Assembly: GCA_934359255.1 (NCBI GenBank)
Contig: CAKRLG010000003.1
Location: forward strand, 152,652-216,651
Reading direction: 5' to 3'
Source of the DNA: an uncultured Ruminococcus sp.
GTDB taxonomy: Bacteria > Bacillota > Clostridia > Lachnospirales > Lachnospiraceae
DNA: 64,000 nucleotides
Part shown: positions 26,618-34,907 of the stretch, one piece after another
Numbering within the stretch: the stretch's first letter is position 1
Layout of the letters: every line of letters starts with the position of its first letter
The notes under the pieces: model-generated
Told to the model about the DNA's origin: nothing
The model's input: the letters and a program-made list of their open reading frames with translations, nothing else
The model's database searches: none
Made by a program: the position numbers and the translations under genes

Positions 26618-28174
26618 TTATGCTGTTGCAAACAGATCATCGAACTTCCAGATGATTTCAATATTCTGATTATCCGTGACATTGATACGCTCAACCGCAT
26701 CATACATCAGTTCTTTCAGAGCTTCATCATTCATGGAACTTGTACGCTCAATGATTGCCTGTTCCTGCTTTGTCTGATTTTCTTTTTCGAGAAAATCTTC
26801 ATACGCAGCTTCTGTTTCCGCAATCTGAACTTTTAATTCTTCCATGCGTTTTTCACGCTCAGAACGGAGAACGATAAAATCCTCCTTTGTTATGCGACCC
26901 TCACGATAGTCCAGATAGCTTTGAACCTTCTGGGTATCACCACTTTCCAATTCGCTTGTAAGAGCCTTTAGGCGTTGTCTAAGCAATGTCCCTTCGGATA
27001 TGGTATTCCGGGTCTTGCCGACAGATTCGACCGTCATAACGGCAATTTGAGCCTTTAACGAAGCCAAAACAACTTCCTCAATATCCGTCCTGTCCCATCT
27101 AACTGATTTGCACAGTTCTTCATCCGTGTCCCAATATGGAGTTACACAATAGAAGTGAACATCTGTGCCAAAAGTCCTTTGGAGCTTACGACCACAATGG
27201 GCGCAATAGAATGGAAAGAGGTTCTCGGCTTTCTTCTTAATATGGGGTTTTACCTTACGCAGAGCTGCCTGTGCTGCTTCAAATTCCTCTGTTGTCACAA
27301 TGGCTTCGTGGGCATTCTCGTGATAAATCCAGTCTTCCTTTGGAACTCTGCGCTGGGACTTCGCACGGATTACCATGCTCTCACGAGTGTGATTCACCAT
27401 GCAACCGGTGTACTTGATATTCTTCAACATATCCAATATTCGGTTATGTGTCCATAATGCTTTTGAAGGACTATCTTTTCTTCTGGCAACACCTTTATAC
27501 TGTTGCGGAGTAGGGATGCCCTCGGCATTCAACTCTCTGGCAACCTGACTGGTGGATTTACCTGTGATAACATCGGTAAAAATCCTGCGTACAATCGGTG
27601 CCGTTTCGGGGTCAATAATCATCTGATGCTTGTTTTTCGGAGAAACCTTGTAGCCATAAGTACAGCAGGTGATATAGCCACCATTACGCTGTTTTGTTCT
27701 CATAGCCGACTTGACCTTTTTGGAGAGGTCTTTGCTGTAATAATCGTAAATCAGGTTACGAAAGGCAATGTCCATACCTGCGGTATTGCCAAGATACTTT
27801 TCGCTGTCATAATGGTCGTTAATGGAAATCATTCTGACACCAAGGAACGGAAAAATGTGTTCCAGGTAATCACCTACTTCCAGATAGTCACGACCAAAAC
27901 GGGAAAGGTCTTTGACAATCACGATATGGATTTCACCGGCACGGATAAGGTCAATCATTCTCTGAAAGTCCGGTCGCTCAAAGTTCGTGCCACTAAAGCC
28001 GTCGTCGCAGAACTCCATCTGTGGCAGATTAGAAAGGTAAGGGTTTTGTTCGATATGTCGCTGGATCAGCTGACGCTGTGCAACAATACTGTTACTTTCA
28101 TCCTTTGCCTTGTTGGTTCTCTTGTCCACATCTTCCAGAGAAAGACGGAGATAGATGCCAATGCTCTTTTTCAT
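26618..28174 (-). CDS. Large serine recombinase (third of three)
   Basis: A 518-residue large serine recombinase with an N-terminal resolvase catalytic domain (catalytic Ser in IGIYLRLSLEDVD; conserved VKDLSRFGRDYLEVG), a recombinase domain (GIPTPQQYKG, TSQVARELNAEG), and a zinc-ribbon with FYCAHCGRKLQRTFG and a second Cys pair, then a C-terminal coiled coil. Such enzymes excise and integrate elements through a covalent 5'-phosphoserine. It is nearest the attachment junction, 160 bases away. The start is 28174, chosen because AGGAGGTTG precedes it and the catalytic motif follows; it begins one base after the stop of the second recombinase. All three are on one minus-strand transcript. Confidence 0.95.
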   Translation of the reverse strand: MKKSIGIYLRLSLEDVDKRTNKAKDESNSIVAQRQLIQRHIEQNPYLSNLPQMEFCDDGFSGTNFERPDFQRMIDLIRAGEIHIVIVKDLSRFGRDYLEVGDYLEHIFPFLGVRMISINDHYDSEKYLGNTAGMDIAFRNLIYDYYSKDLSKKVKSAMRTKQRNGGYITCCTYGYKVSPKNKHQMIIDPETAPIVRRIFTDVITGKSTSQVARELNAEGIPTPQQYKGVARRKDSPSKALWTHNRILDMLKNIKYTGCMVNHTRESMVIRAKSQRRVPKEDWIYHENAHEAIVTTEEFEAAQAALRKVKPHIKKKAENLFPFYCAHCGRKLQRTFGTDVHFYCVTPYWDTDEELCKSVRWDRTDIEEVVLASLKAQIAVMTVESVGKTRNTISEGTLLRQRLKALTSELESGDTQKVQSYLDYREGRITKEDFIVLRSEREKRMEELKVQIAETEAAYEDFLEKENQTKQEQAIIERTSSMNDEALKELMYDAVERINVTDNQNIEIIWKFDDLFATA

Positions 28175-28175
28175 A

Positions 28176-29885
28176 TTACGCAACCTCCTTTCTGAGAATG
28201 TCGATAGTATCGTAGATAGCCTTGAACTCATCCATGTGGTTGAACTCAATACTCAGGGAGCTATCTTTGTTCATCTTCATAGAAACAATCATTGCATCCA
28301 CCATTTCGGCAGTAACTTCGGTGGCATGATGATATTTCTTTACAAGTTCAGCCCATTTCTTTTCACCACGAAGCTGTTCTTCAAATCTGTTCGTGGTTCC
28401 CTCAAGCTCTGCCAACTGCTTTTCCAAGCGTTTGATTTCACCCAGAATAACTTCACGGGTCTGTGCGTAGTCCTCATCAGAGATAAGGCCCTCACGCAAA
28501 TCTCGGTAAAGCCCTCCAAACAAACCTTTCTTATGGTCGAGCTTCTTTTGCAAAGATTTGATTTCATCTTTCTGTCCGTTTTGCTTTGCCATAGCTTTCT
28601 TCATAGCCAGTAGCTGATGCAGACTGTCCTGCATATCTACAAACAGGTCAAGTTGTGCCTGAATGGTAGAAAGAACAGCTTCATCCAAGTCTGCTTTACG
28701 CATCTTTTTTGCATTGCAAGCTCTTGTGCCATGCTCAGCATAGGTCGGACACTTAAAGGTAAAGTACACCTTATCTTTCTTTGTGCTGAAAGAACGGACA
28801 AGTTTCATTACGGAGCCACAGTCAGCACAGGTGAATTTCTTCCCATAGATGTTTACAGCTTTCGGTAAGTGGTCGTATTTACCACTGTTTGCTTTTGACT
28901 TTTCAGCGGCAGCGCTGTTGATAGCCTGGACCTTATCGAACAGTTCCTGCTCAATAATAGGTTCATGGGTATTCTCAACGATGATCCAGTCCTGTTCCTC
29001 TGTACGGTGGAAGGAGATACCGGCATACAAGCATTGAGAAGCCTTTCTCTGAGCCAAATGACCCAGATAAGTAATATCCTTCAGAATCTCAGTAATCATG
29101 TGCTTGTTCCAGAGGATAACACGGTCTTTTTGATTGTTGTTCGTAACAATGCCACGGTTCGCTTTGTACTGTCCCGGAGAGAGAATGCCGCTGTCATTGA
29201 GCTTCTTGTTGATACCCATATAGCTCATACCTTCGCTACGCCACAGAAAAATCTGCTTTACGACAGGTGCAGTCTCAGGGTTAATAATCAACTGATTCTT
29301 ATTGTTTGGGTCTTTAATGTATCCGTACTTTTCCCATGCGCCAATGAAATCGCCGTTTTCCATCTTGCTTCTCAGGGCAGAAGATACCTTGCGAGAAATG
29401 TCCTTGGCATAGTAATCATTGATGATATTGGAAAGGGATACAGACAGCTGACCACTTGCTTCTACAGTATCTGTATCAAAACCATCATTGATAGCAATAA
29501 AACGGATACCGAAAAACGGACAGATTTTTTCAAGAAACTCACCGGTCTCAATGTAGTTACGTCCAAGTCGGGAAAGGTCTTTTACTACGATGCAGTCAAT
29601 CTCTTTTGCCTGAACTGCTTCCATCAGCTTCTGCCATTCAGGACGGTCAAAGTCCGTTCCAGTGTAGCCGTTGTCAACAAAGGTTCCTGCCAGTTGCAGA
29701 TACGGACGATTGCTTACATACTCATTGAGCAATGCCAGCTGATTTTCGATGGAATCAGAGCTATTCAGATTATCTTCACGAGAAAGACGAGCGTAGATAG
29801 CAGTCTTGTGAACGACAGTAAACTGTTCCGCAGCAACGGTCTGACTGGCTAATGCCTGTTGACGGCGCTTTGACGGTCTTGCCAT
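28176..29885 (-). CDS. Large serine recombinase (second of three)
   Basis: A 569-residue large serine recombinase with an N-terminal Lys/Arg/Gln-rich leader, the catalytic domain (TAIYARLSREDN; VKDLSRLGRNYIETG), a recombinase domain (LSPGQYKAN, MSYMGINKKLNDSG), a zinc ribbon (FTCADCGSVMKLV with later Cys in FKCPTYAEHGTRACN) and a coiled-coil tail. It shares architecture with its two neighbours but the sequences are clearly divergent, so they are not recent duplicates. Its ATG follows the stop of the first recombinase with no gap (TAAATG), preceded by GGGAGGTGAG, and its own stop is one base from the next start. This tight coupling suggests the proteins are made in fixed ratio. Confidence 0.95.
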   Translation of the reverse strand: MARPSKRRQQALASQTVAAEQFTVVHKTAIYARLSREDNLNSSDSIENQLALLNEYVSNRPYLQLAGTFVDNGYTGTDFDRPEWQKLMEAVQAKEIDCIVVKDLSRLGRNYIETGEFLEKICPFFGIRFIAINDGFDTDTVEASGQLSVSLSNIINDYYAKDISRKVSSALRSKMENGDFIGAWEKYGYIKDPNNKNQLIINPETAPVVKQIFLWRSEGMSYMGINKKLNDSGILSPGQYKANRGIVTNNNQKDRVILWNKHMITEILKDITYLGHLAQRKASQCLYAGISFHRTEEQDWIIVENTHEPIIEQELFDKVQAINSAAAEKSKANSGKYDHLPKAVNIYGKKFTCADCGSVMKLVRSFSTKKDKVYFTFKCPTYAEHGTRACNAKKMRKADLDEAVLSTIQAQLDLFVDMQDSLHQLLAMKKAMAKQNGQKDEIKSLQKKLDHKKGLFGGLYRDLREGLISDEDYAQTREVILGEIKRLEKQLAELEGTTNRFEEQLRGEKKWAELVKKYHHATEVTAEMVDAMIVSMKMNKDSSLSIEFNHMDEFKAIYDTIDILRKEVA

Positions 29886-31571
29886 TTAGCTCACCTCCCT
29901 GATGAACGAAATCACCTTCTTTGCGTCGGCTTTCGCTTTTTCTTCCTCCAGGAACTCCATAATCGCCTGGAACTGATCTGCGTTATTCAGAACAACATGA
30001 ATCTGCTTATCCTCGGTAATCTCAATTCTATCAATGAAATTGACTACGACTCTGCGGTTCAGTTCCTGAATGTTTTCGTATTCTCTGAACTGTGCAAGCC
30101 AGCTCTGCTGTTCCGTGAGACCGGAACTGATTTGATTTTTATTACCTACCAGACGGGCAATAGCTTCTTTGGCTTCCTGAATGTTCTTGTCGAACTCAGC
30201 CTTAAAAATAAAGTATTCCTCACGAGTAATCATTTCTGTCTTGAAGTCCTCGTACACATGAGCTTTCATCTGCTTGTTGTGTTCGATAACTTCTTCCTGT
30301 CTGGCAATTTTTGAAGCGATACGCTCCATTTCACGGCGCTCCCAAGAGATACCGTTCAATTTCCCAAGGGCAATTTCCAAGTTTAAGGCAAGAGAAACCT
30401 GTGCCTGAATGACCGCAAGAGCAGCATCGTAAACAACCTGTTCCTTTACGGTGTGTGCATCACATACCTTGCGATCTACCTTATTGGCATTGCAAACGAA
30501 GTACACATACTCCTTGCCTGCGGACTTGGTTTTCTTTCTGGTCATGGTACTCTGGCAATCAGCACAGAACACCTTACCTGAAAACAGATGCACAGAATTA
30601 TCGCCCGAAGGACTTCTTGTGTCCTCAAGCATGAGCTTCTGAACCATATCGAAAACGGAAGGAGAGATAATCGCATCATGTGCGTTCTCCGTTCTCATCC
30701 AATCCGCTTCATCTTTTGTTGTTCTGCTTTTGATTTTATGGTTTGGAGTCGTTGTCTTTCCCTGAACCAGAGTGCCAGTGTACATCTCATTTTTCAAAAT
30801 ACGATAAATCGCTTTTGCGCCCCAATCGGTCTGAATCTGTTTCTTGAAACCAGACTGGTATTTGGAACCACTCTGTCTCTTATATTCATAAGGAGACGGA
30901 ACACCGTCTTTATTCAGCTTGTCTGCAATCTGTGCAGGACTGAAGCCATCCATCTTCATGCTGAAAATGCTCTGGATGACCGGAGCAACAGTCTGGTCGA
31001 TGACCAGTTTGTTTTTATCATCGTCAGATCTACGGTAGCCGTAGACCACATGGCTTCCAACAAATTCGCCATTTCTTCTCTTGGCCTCCAAATTGGAACG
31101 AATCTTGATGGAAATATCCCTGCTATAAGAGTCGTTAATCAGGTTTTTGAACGGAAGAATGATTTCGTTGCCTACCTGCTGAGACTGTGCAGAGTCGTAG
31201 TTGTCGTTGATGGCAATAAAACGGATGCCCAGGGACGGAAAAATCTTCTCGATATATCTGCCGGAATCAATGTAGTCACGGCCAAAACGAGAAAGGTCTT
31301 TGACAATGATGCAGTTGATTTTTCCTGTTTTGACCTGTTCCATCATTCGCTGAAAGTCAGGACGGTCAAAATTAGCACCTGTATAACCATCATCGCAAAA
31401 CTCCTGAACCAAAGTGATCTCAGGGTTTCTGCTCAAATAATCTTCAATCAGCTTTCGCTGGTTAGCGATACTGTTGCTTTCTTTCTTCTCGCCAGAAGAA
31501 AGGTCACCATCTTCCTTCGATAAACGCAGGTAGATGGCGGCATAGTAAATCTTATCAATACTTTTTTGCAT
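29886..31571 (-). CDS. Large serine recombinase (first of three)
   Basis: A 561-residue large serine recombinase: catalytic domain (AAIYLRLSKEDGDL; VKDLSRFGRDYIDSG), recombinase domain (GVPSPYEYKRQSG), zinc ribbon (VFCADCQSTMTRKK, then a Cys in FVCNANKVDRKVCD) and C-terminal coiled coil. It is the promoter-proximal gene of the three-recombinase operon. The start at 31571 is supported by AGGAG eight bases upstream and by the motif position; the open frame extends 15 codons further without a site. A 69-base hairpin lies just upstream and may regulate the operon. Confidence 0.95.
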   Translation of the reverse strand: MQKSIDKIYYAAIYLRLSKEDGDLSSGEKKESNSIANQRKLIEDYLSRNPEITLVQEFCDDGYTGANFDRPDFQRMMEQVKTGKINCIIVKDLSRFGRDYIDSGRYIEKIFPSLGIRFIAINDNYDSAQSQQVGNEIILPFKNLINDSYSRDISIKIRSNLEAKRRNGEFVGSHVVYGYRRSDDDKNKLVIDQTVAPVIQSIFSMKMDGFSPAQIADKLNKDGVPSPYEYKRQSGSKYQSGFKKQIQTDWGAKAIYRILKNEMYTGTLVQGKTTTPNHKIKSRTTKDEADWMRTENAHDAIISPSVFDMVQKLMLEDTRSPSGDNSVHLFSGKVFCADCQSTMTRKKTKSAGKEYVYFVCNANKVDRKVCDAHTVKEQVVYDAALAVIQAQVSLALNLEIALGKLNGISWERREMERIASKIARQEEVIEHNKQMKAHVYEDFKTEMITREEYFIFKAEFDKNIQEAKEAIARLVGNKNQISSGLTEQQSWLAQFREYENIQELNRRVVVNFIDRIEITEDKQIHVVLNNADQFQAIMEFLEEEKAKADAKKVISFIREVS

Positions 31572-31613
31572 AGTGTGCCACTCCTGTTTGTTAATCGTCC
31601 GAAGCTGAAAAAA

Positions 31614-31682
31614 CAAACCGGAGTTTTCGCATGATTTTGTCCAAGGCTATGTTACCATAGCGGACTGCGAAAATCCAGTTTG
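31614..31682. promoter_or_regulatory. Nested hairpin upstream of the recombinase operon
   Basis: Arms 31614-31631 and 31666-31682 are an imperfect inverted repeat (CAAACCGGA..TTTTCGCA against TGCGAAAATCCAGTTTG). Inside it GTCC/GGAC and GCTATG-TTAC-CATAGC pair. It lies about 40 bases upstream of the first recombinase start. A related motif, CATAGC..TG..CTGCGAAAA, occurs at about 36360-36382 upstream of the tyrosine integrase. It could be a regulator-binding site, a leader hairpin, or a recombination site. Confidence 0.5.
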
Positions 31683-31727
31683 TCACCGCATTAGTATCTC
31701 GCCAATTTCTGCCAACGGATTTATCCG

Positions 31728-31961
31728 TTACATAGAAGCAATCATGTTGATGAAGTTGTCAGTAATCGTATTCTGCGTATTTGCAAACGACACTCTCACA
31801 ACCGTGTTGCCTACTTTGAACTGGTAAGGATTTTTAATCTGCTCGATAAAGGATTTGATTCTTTCCTCACTCGGCAAAGAGCGATCAATTTTCACATCTC
31901 GAATATCCACCAGCTGTTCAGCTGCTGTAGATTTTGTCGCTTCACTTCTTGTCATCTGCAA
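31728..31961 (-). CDS. Small conserved element protein of unknown function
   Basis: A 77-residue protein I cannot name. It begins with a Thr/Ser/Ala-rich leader (MTRSEATKSTAAEQ), followed by a segment VDIRDVKIDRSLPSEERIKSFIEQIKNP and a beta-type end FKVGNTVVRVSFANT. No Cys, signal peptide or membrane segment is present. It is followed by the recombinase operon on the same strand and preceded by the MazF-like toxin gene, so a role with one of these (antitoxin-like or directionality factor) is conceivable but not shown. The coding assignment rests on sense-strand conservation-like composition and neighbour order. Confidence 0.55.
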   Translation of the reverse strand: MQMTRSEATKSTAAEQLVDIRDVKIDRSLPSEERIKSFIEQIKNPYQFKVGNTVVRVSFANTQNTITDNFINMIASM

Positions 31962-32067
31962 TCACCACCTTCGTTTATCATTCTTGCCAAAATCTCCCTG
32001 AGCTATTCATGGAACCTCATCGGCAAAAGTATAGGCAGCCCCACAAAGGTGGGTCTGCCCATAGTTT

Positions 32068-32442
32068 TCACTGACGAGAGGATGTATTCAAATCCAGACT
32101 GACAAGCAACGCTCTATTGATACCGAACATTTCCTGCCGGGTAACTCTACCCAAATATCTTTCAATTCGCTGCTTATCAATGGTTCTGATTTGCTCCAAC
32201 AGCACCATAGAAGGTCTGCTGAGAGCCGGGTTTTCTCTAATCAGAAAATGGGTTGGCTGTTTTGTCTTTTTTCTGGTTCTGGCTGTGACAGTTGCCACAA
32301 CCAGAGTAGGGGCGTGCCGGTTGCCGGTATTGTTCTGAATAACAACAACCGGGCGAACACCACCTTGTTCAGAGCCGCAGAACGGAGACAAGTCAGCCAA
32401 ATATATATCGCCACGGCGGTATTCCCAATTTTTATTCATCAC
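32068..32442 (-). CDS. MazF/PemK-like endoribonuclease toxin domain protein
   Basis: A 124-residue PemK/MazF-fold protein. The N-terminal YRRGDIYLADLSPFCGSEQGGVRPVVVIQNN is the classic start of the family, with the Arg and Pro of GGVRPVVV, and the NRHAPTLVVATVTAR and LLEQIRTIDKQRI segments complete the fold. MazF toxins cut mRNA at specific sequences. A dedicated antitoxin is not obvious immediately upstream; the downstream 77-residue gene is the nearest candidate. The start could be GTG at 32442 or ATG at 32439; GGAGGG lies 7 and 10 bases away respectively. A perfect 8-bp inverted repeat lies 33 bases upstream and may be its operator. Confidence 0.85.
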   Translation of the reverse strand: MMNKNWEYRRGDIYLADLSPFCGSEQGGVRPVVVIQNNTGNRHAPTLVVATVTARTRKKTKQPTHFLIRENPALSRPSMVLLEQIRTIDKQRIERYLGRVTRQEMFGINRALLVSLDLNTSSRQ

Positions 32443-32474
32443 CTGTTAGCCCTCCTTTCATCGTCTTATGTAAG

Positions 32475-32493
32475 AGGGGCAGAGACTGCCCCT
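32475..32493. promoter_or_regulatory. Perfect dyad upstream of the MazF-like gene
   Basis: AGGGGCAG-AGA-CTGCCCCT is an exact 8-bp inverted repeat with a three-base centre, about 33 bases before the toxin start codon. A regulator-binding site or attenuating hairpin is possible. Confidence 0.45.
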
Positions 32494-33000
32494 TCATGTT
32501 TACTATGTCGTTCCCATATTTGTCCTCGACACCCCTGGGAGACAGAATACTGTCTGGGAAATCATCAGACGGTCAGCTGCTAACCGACTCCATAGGAATC
32601 TAACCTCCCCGTGGTTCTCACCGGGCTACCCCCATTGCGTGATCCCCGTTCCCTGAAAAGAGAAAAGGGGCTGTGGCTGGGCAGAAGTATCATTGTGCCT
32701 GTTGCTTTCATTGCCGTATCGGGAGCAACCCGATATTTACGAGCCGATAGTTCTCGCTCTTGCCACAGGAAGGACAGACAAAAGTAACGTAGGTGACTCT
32801 ATCTCCTAAGTAGCAGGTCATTGCGTATCGCTGATGTGGCTGATGCTCTCGCACCGACAACAGGAATGTATCTGATGAATGACTATTTAGTTTTCAAGGA
32901 ACAATCAATCAGCCGTTTTCTTTGGCTGTATCTAAATTGTACCTGTTCCAAATGCAGGTTTTTATTGCCTCGTAGGTATAGTTTTGAGGTTATTCACGAC
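32494..33000. other. Long gene-poor region with possible small ORF and hairpins
   Basis: No long reading frame is convincing. The stretch is GC-richer than its neighbours on the minus strand and contains TATCGGG-AGCAA-CCCGATA (about 32718-32736) and other short dyads, which could be a structured leader or an untranslated RNA. A 37-codon frame (32708-32821, minus strand) is listed separately. I see no tRNA, intron or insertion sequence. Confidence 0.4.
32708..32821 (-). CDS. Possible 37-residue Cys-containing small protein
   Basis: A short ATG frame on the minus strand, too small for most gene finders. It reads MTCYLGDRVTYVTFVCPSCG followed by KSENYRLVN and a short tail, so it carries one CxxC pair of the half-zinc-ribbon kind. 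There is no strong ribosome site. It precedes the MazF-like gene on the same strand by about 265 bases. The frame may be chance; it is recorded because CPSCGKS is a typical zinc-ribbon start. Confidence 0.25.
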   Translation of the reverse strand: MTCYLGDRVTYVTFVCPSCGKSENYRLVNIGLLPIRQ

Positions 33001-33205
33001 CTAAAAATATGTAATCAAGGGTTGTGTCAAAGCGCACAACCAATTCGATTGCCAAATCAATAGAGATACCTCTGTTGCCGGTTTCAATTCGTGCAATGGT
33101 GTTTGCGGCAACGCCCAACTGCTCCGCAAGCTGTTCCTGTGTAAGTCCATGTTTCTTTCTCAATGCTTTAATTCTTTTTCCGCTTTCAACCAAGTCGTAA
33201 TACAT
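32990..33205 (-). CDS. Small Cro/CI-type HTH regulator
   Basis: A 71-residue single-domain XRE-family regulator. The helix-turn-helix is clear: IKALRKKHGLTQEQLAEQLG, then VAANTIARIETGNRGIS, ending in LVVRFDTTLDYIFLG. The start at 33205 is preceded by GGAGGAACG; the open frame continues far upstream, through two hairpin terminators, so the longer version is rejected. It probably regulates nearby element genes on the minus strand. It is followed by the gap before the MazF-like gene. Confidence 0.85.
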   Translation of the reverse strand: MYYDLVESGKRIKALRKKHGLTQEQLAEQLGVAANTIARIETGNRGISIDLAIELVVRFDTTLDYIFLGRE

Positions 33206-33325
33206 TTTCGTTCCTCCGTGTTTTTGAATTTTTGAAGTTGCAAAATCAAAAACAGAGGGAGGAGATCGTGCCCGATTCTCAATGCCCTTTGCCATCTGCC
33301 TGTCCTCCTTGCAGGCATAAAAAAA

Positions 33326-33353
33326 GAGCCGGAGTAAATTACTCCAAGCTCTC
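33326..33353 (-). terminator. Minus-strand terminator
   Basis: On the minus strand GAG-CTT-GGAGTA-ATT-TACTCC-GG-CTC forms a stem and is followed by seven T residues (the A-run at 33319-33325). It is the second of two terminators between the sigma-like gene and the small XRE gene. Confidence 0.75.
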
Positions 33354-33402
33354 ATTCATGCCTTTGTGTTAAAATGGAGGAAGATAGGCAGGTATAAAAA
33401 AA

Positions 33403-33429
33403 GCCCCGTACCCATTACAGGCACGAGGC
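33403..33429 (-). terminator. Minus-strand terminator after the 187-residue gene
   Basis: On the minus strand GCCTCGT pairs with ACGGGGC and is followed by TTTTTTT (33396-33402). It ends transcription of the gene at 33557-34120. Confidence 0.8.
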
Positions 33430-33556
33430 GTAACTCTCTCTATTCAATTTTATGCCGCTATCTCCCAGCATAGCCATTTTAACACTGGACAAGTCGGACT
33501 TTCAGTAGGGAAACCGTCGTATTTTCATCGGATTTTAGTCGGACTAAAATCCTGTC

Positions 33557-34120
33557 TTAGCACTCACAATAACACAATGCTTCTTCCTCCCTGGCACTTT
33601 CCAGGAAATCTTTCAATTTAGGAATGGCTGTTCCCCAAAGTGACAGACCAAATAACAGTATCGCTTCTTTCTTTCGGTCATAGTAGGTGCTGCGTTCCAT
33701 ATTCAGAACTTCCAGCATTTCTGATTCCCTGTACTTGAAGCGGTTGAGATATGCCTTTGAGATAATCTCACAGTACAGAGCGCCTTTATCCGGATATTCT
33801 CTGATTTTCAACATCGCCATATCTACCAGTTCAATGATCCACTTTGTCTCGAACAAGCTGCGAATGCGTTCTTCAAATCGTTCTCTCGCTTCATCCGGAG
33901 CAAAGTTCTCCAGATAAATCAATGCACCATCTAAGCTGTCACCGTAAGTACAAATAAGAGTATCACATACATCATTCGCACGATCAATGGTAGACCAGCA
34001 CACCTCTCGATATATGGATAAAATCAGCTTTGCTCTTTCGTACAGAACCTTCTCGTCAATGTTCTGCATCCGGCAAAGCATTCGAATATTGCTTAATACC
34101 TGTGTATTATATCTGCTCAT
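33557..34120 (-). CDS. Phage-type transcriptional activator-like protein (ArpU/RinA-like)
   Basis: A 187-residue all-helical protein. The C-terminal part (ESEMLEVLNMERSTYYDRKK, then EAILLFGLSLWG) resembles the sigma-70 region-4-like helix-turn-helix of the phage late activators ArpU and RinA, which switch on transfer or packaging genes. The N-terminal helical portion has no recognisable domain, and a Cys-containing tail (EEALCYCEC) ends the protein. It is divergent from the ImmR-like repressor gene and shares its intergenic region of AACTTCCGAT-type operators, so it is probably under that repressor's control. The assignment to the ArpU/RinA type is by pattern and moderately uncertain. Confidence 0.6.
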   Translation of the reverse strand: MSRYNTQVLSNIRMLCRMQNIDEKVLYERAKLILSIYREVCWSTIDRANDVCDTLICTYGDSLDGALIYLENFAPDEARERFEERIRSLFETKWIIELVDMAMLKIREYPDKGALYCEIISKAYLNRFKYRESEMLEVLNMERSTYYDRKKEAILLFGLSLWGTAIPKLKDFLESAREEEALCYCEC

Positions 34121-34220
34121 TCAGAATCTCCTTTCAGCCTAATCCATAAAATAAGAATTCCTTTCTAACTCCTGTCACTTGGCTAAAGGGAAACAAATAC
34201 CATGGGACAAGAATGACTAT

Positions 34221-34371
34221 AACTTCCGATATTTGATTAAAATAACAGAAGTAAAATCGGAAGTTCTTGACTTTACAAAAGTTCCGATATATAATTAAGT
34301 GGAACTAAAACTTCTGTCTTGATTCTCATTATAGCATTTTCCAGAAGTTTGTCAACAAATAATCGGAAGTT
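34221..34371. promoter_or_regulatory. Promoter with an operator array for the ImmR-like repressor
   Basis: A perfect sigma-A-type promoter on the plus strand (TTGACT 34267-34272, 17-base spacer, TATAAT 34290-34295) is surrounded by copies of one decamer in both orientations: AACTTCCGAT (34221-34230), ATCGGAAGTT (34256-34265), AAGTTCCGAT (34279-34288, one mismatch, inside the spacer) and ATCGGAAGTT (34362-34371). This is the layout of a divergent, autoregulated repressor control region. Confidence 0.75.
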
Positions 34372-34406
34372 ACGAATAAATATTTTTTGAAAGGAAGGAC
34401 ACTACC

Positions 34407-34856
34407 ATGACATTTGGAGAAAAAATTAAAGAAGCTCGTTTGGCTATGAACCTATCTCAAACGGAGCTTGCCCAGATGACCGGCATCTCCGAAAGATCCC
34501 TTTATACTTATGAGCAACTCGGAACGCTCCCCAGAAAAAGCAACATCAGAAAGCTTGCTGAAGCGCTGCATATCTCTGTGTCCTATCTTTTGGATGAATC
34601 TGAAACAGACAGCCAGAGCCATATAGATCAGGATATGTTTATTTTAGAAGCAAAAGAAAACTTCGGTTCAAAGGGAGCAAAAGAAGCTCAGGAAGTGCTG
34701 GGTCGTGTAAATTCTCTGTTTGCCGGTGGAGAATTGGACGAGGACGCAAAAGATGTATTCTTCCAGGCGATTATGTCAGTCTATATGGACTCTAAGAAAA
34801 CAGCACGGGAAAAGTACACTCCGAAGAAATACAGAAAGCATAAAGATAAAGAGTAA
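34407..34856 (+). CDS. ImmR-like Cro/CI repressor
   Basis: A 149-residue repressor. The N-terminal XRE helix-turn-helix is IKEARLAMNLSQTELAQMTG, then ISERSLYTYEQLGTLPRKS. The C-terminal ~80 residues are helical and acidic (ENFGSKGAKEAQEVLGRV), then a basic tail. It is followed after 51 bases by an HELGH-type metallopeptidase, the same order as ImmR-ImmA in ICEBs1, where the protease destroys the repressor upon DNA damage or cell-density signals and so releases the element. AAGGAAGGA precedes the ATG. The decamers in its promoter are probably its own binding sites. Confidence 0.87.
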   Translation: MTFGEKIKEARLAMNLSQTELAQMTGISERSLYTYEQLGTLPRKSNIRKLAEALHISVSYLLDESETDSQSHIDQDMFILEAKENFGSKGAKEAQEVLGRVNSLFAGGELDEDAKDVFFQAIMSVYMDSKKTAREKYTPKKYRKHKDKE

Positions 34857-34907
34857 AATCCTCAAGCACAGAATATGTTTTCTGTGTGCGATTCGGAGGT
34901 GAAGCAA

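Noticed and set aside
27503..31523. Several long plus-strand open frames across the recombinase genes
   Set aside because: They are shadows of the three serine recombinase genes, whose motifs are unambiguous on the minus strand.
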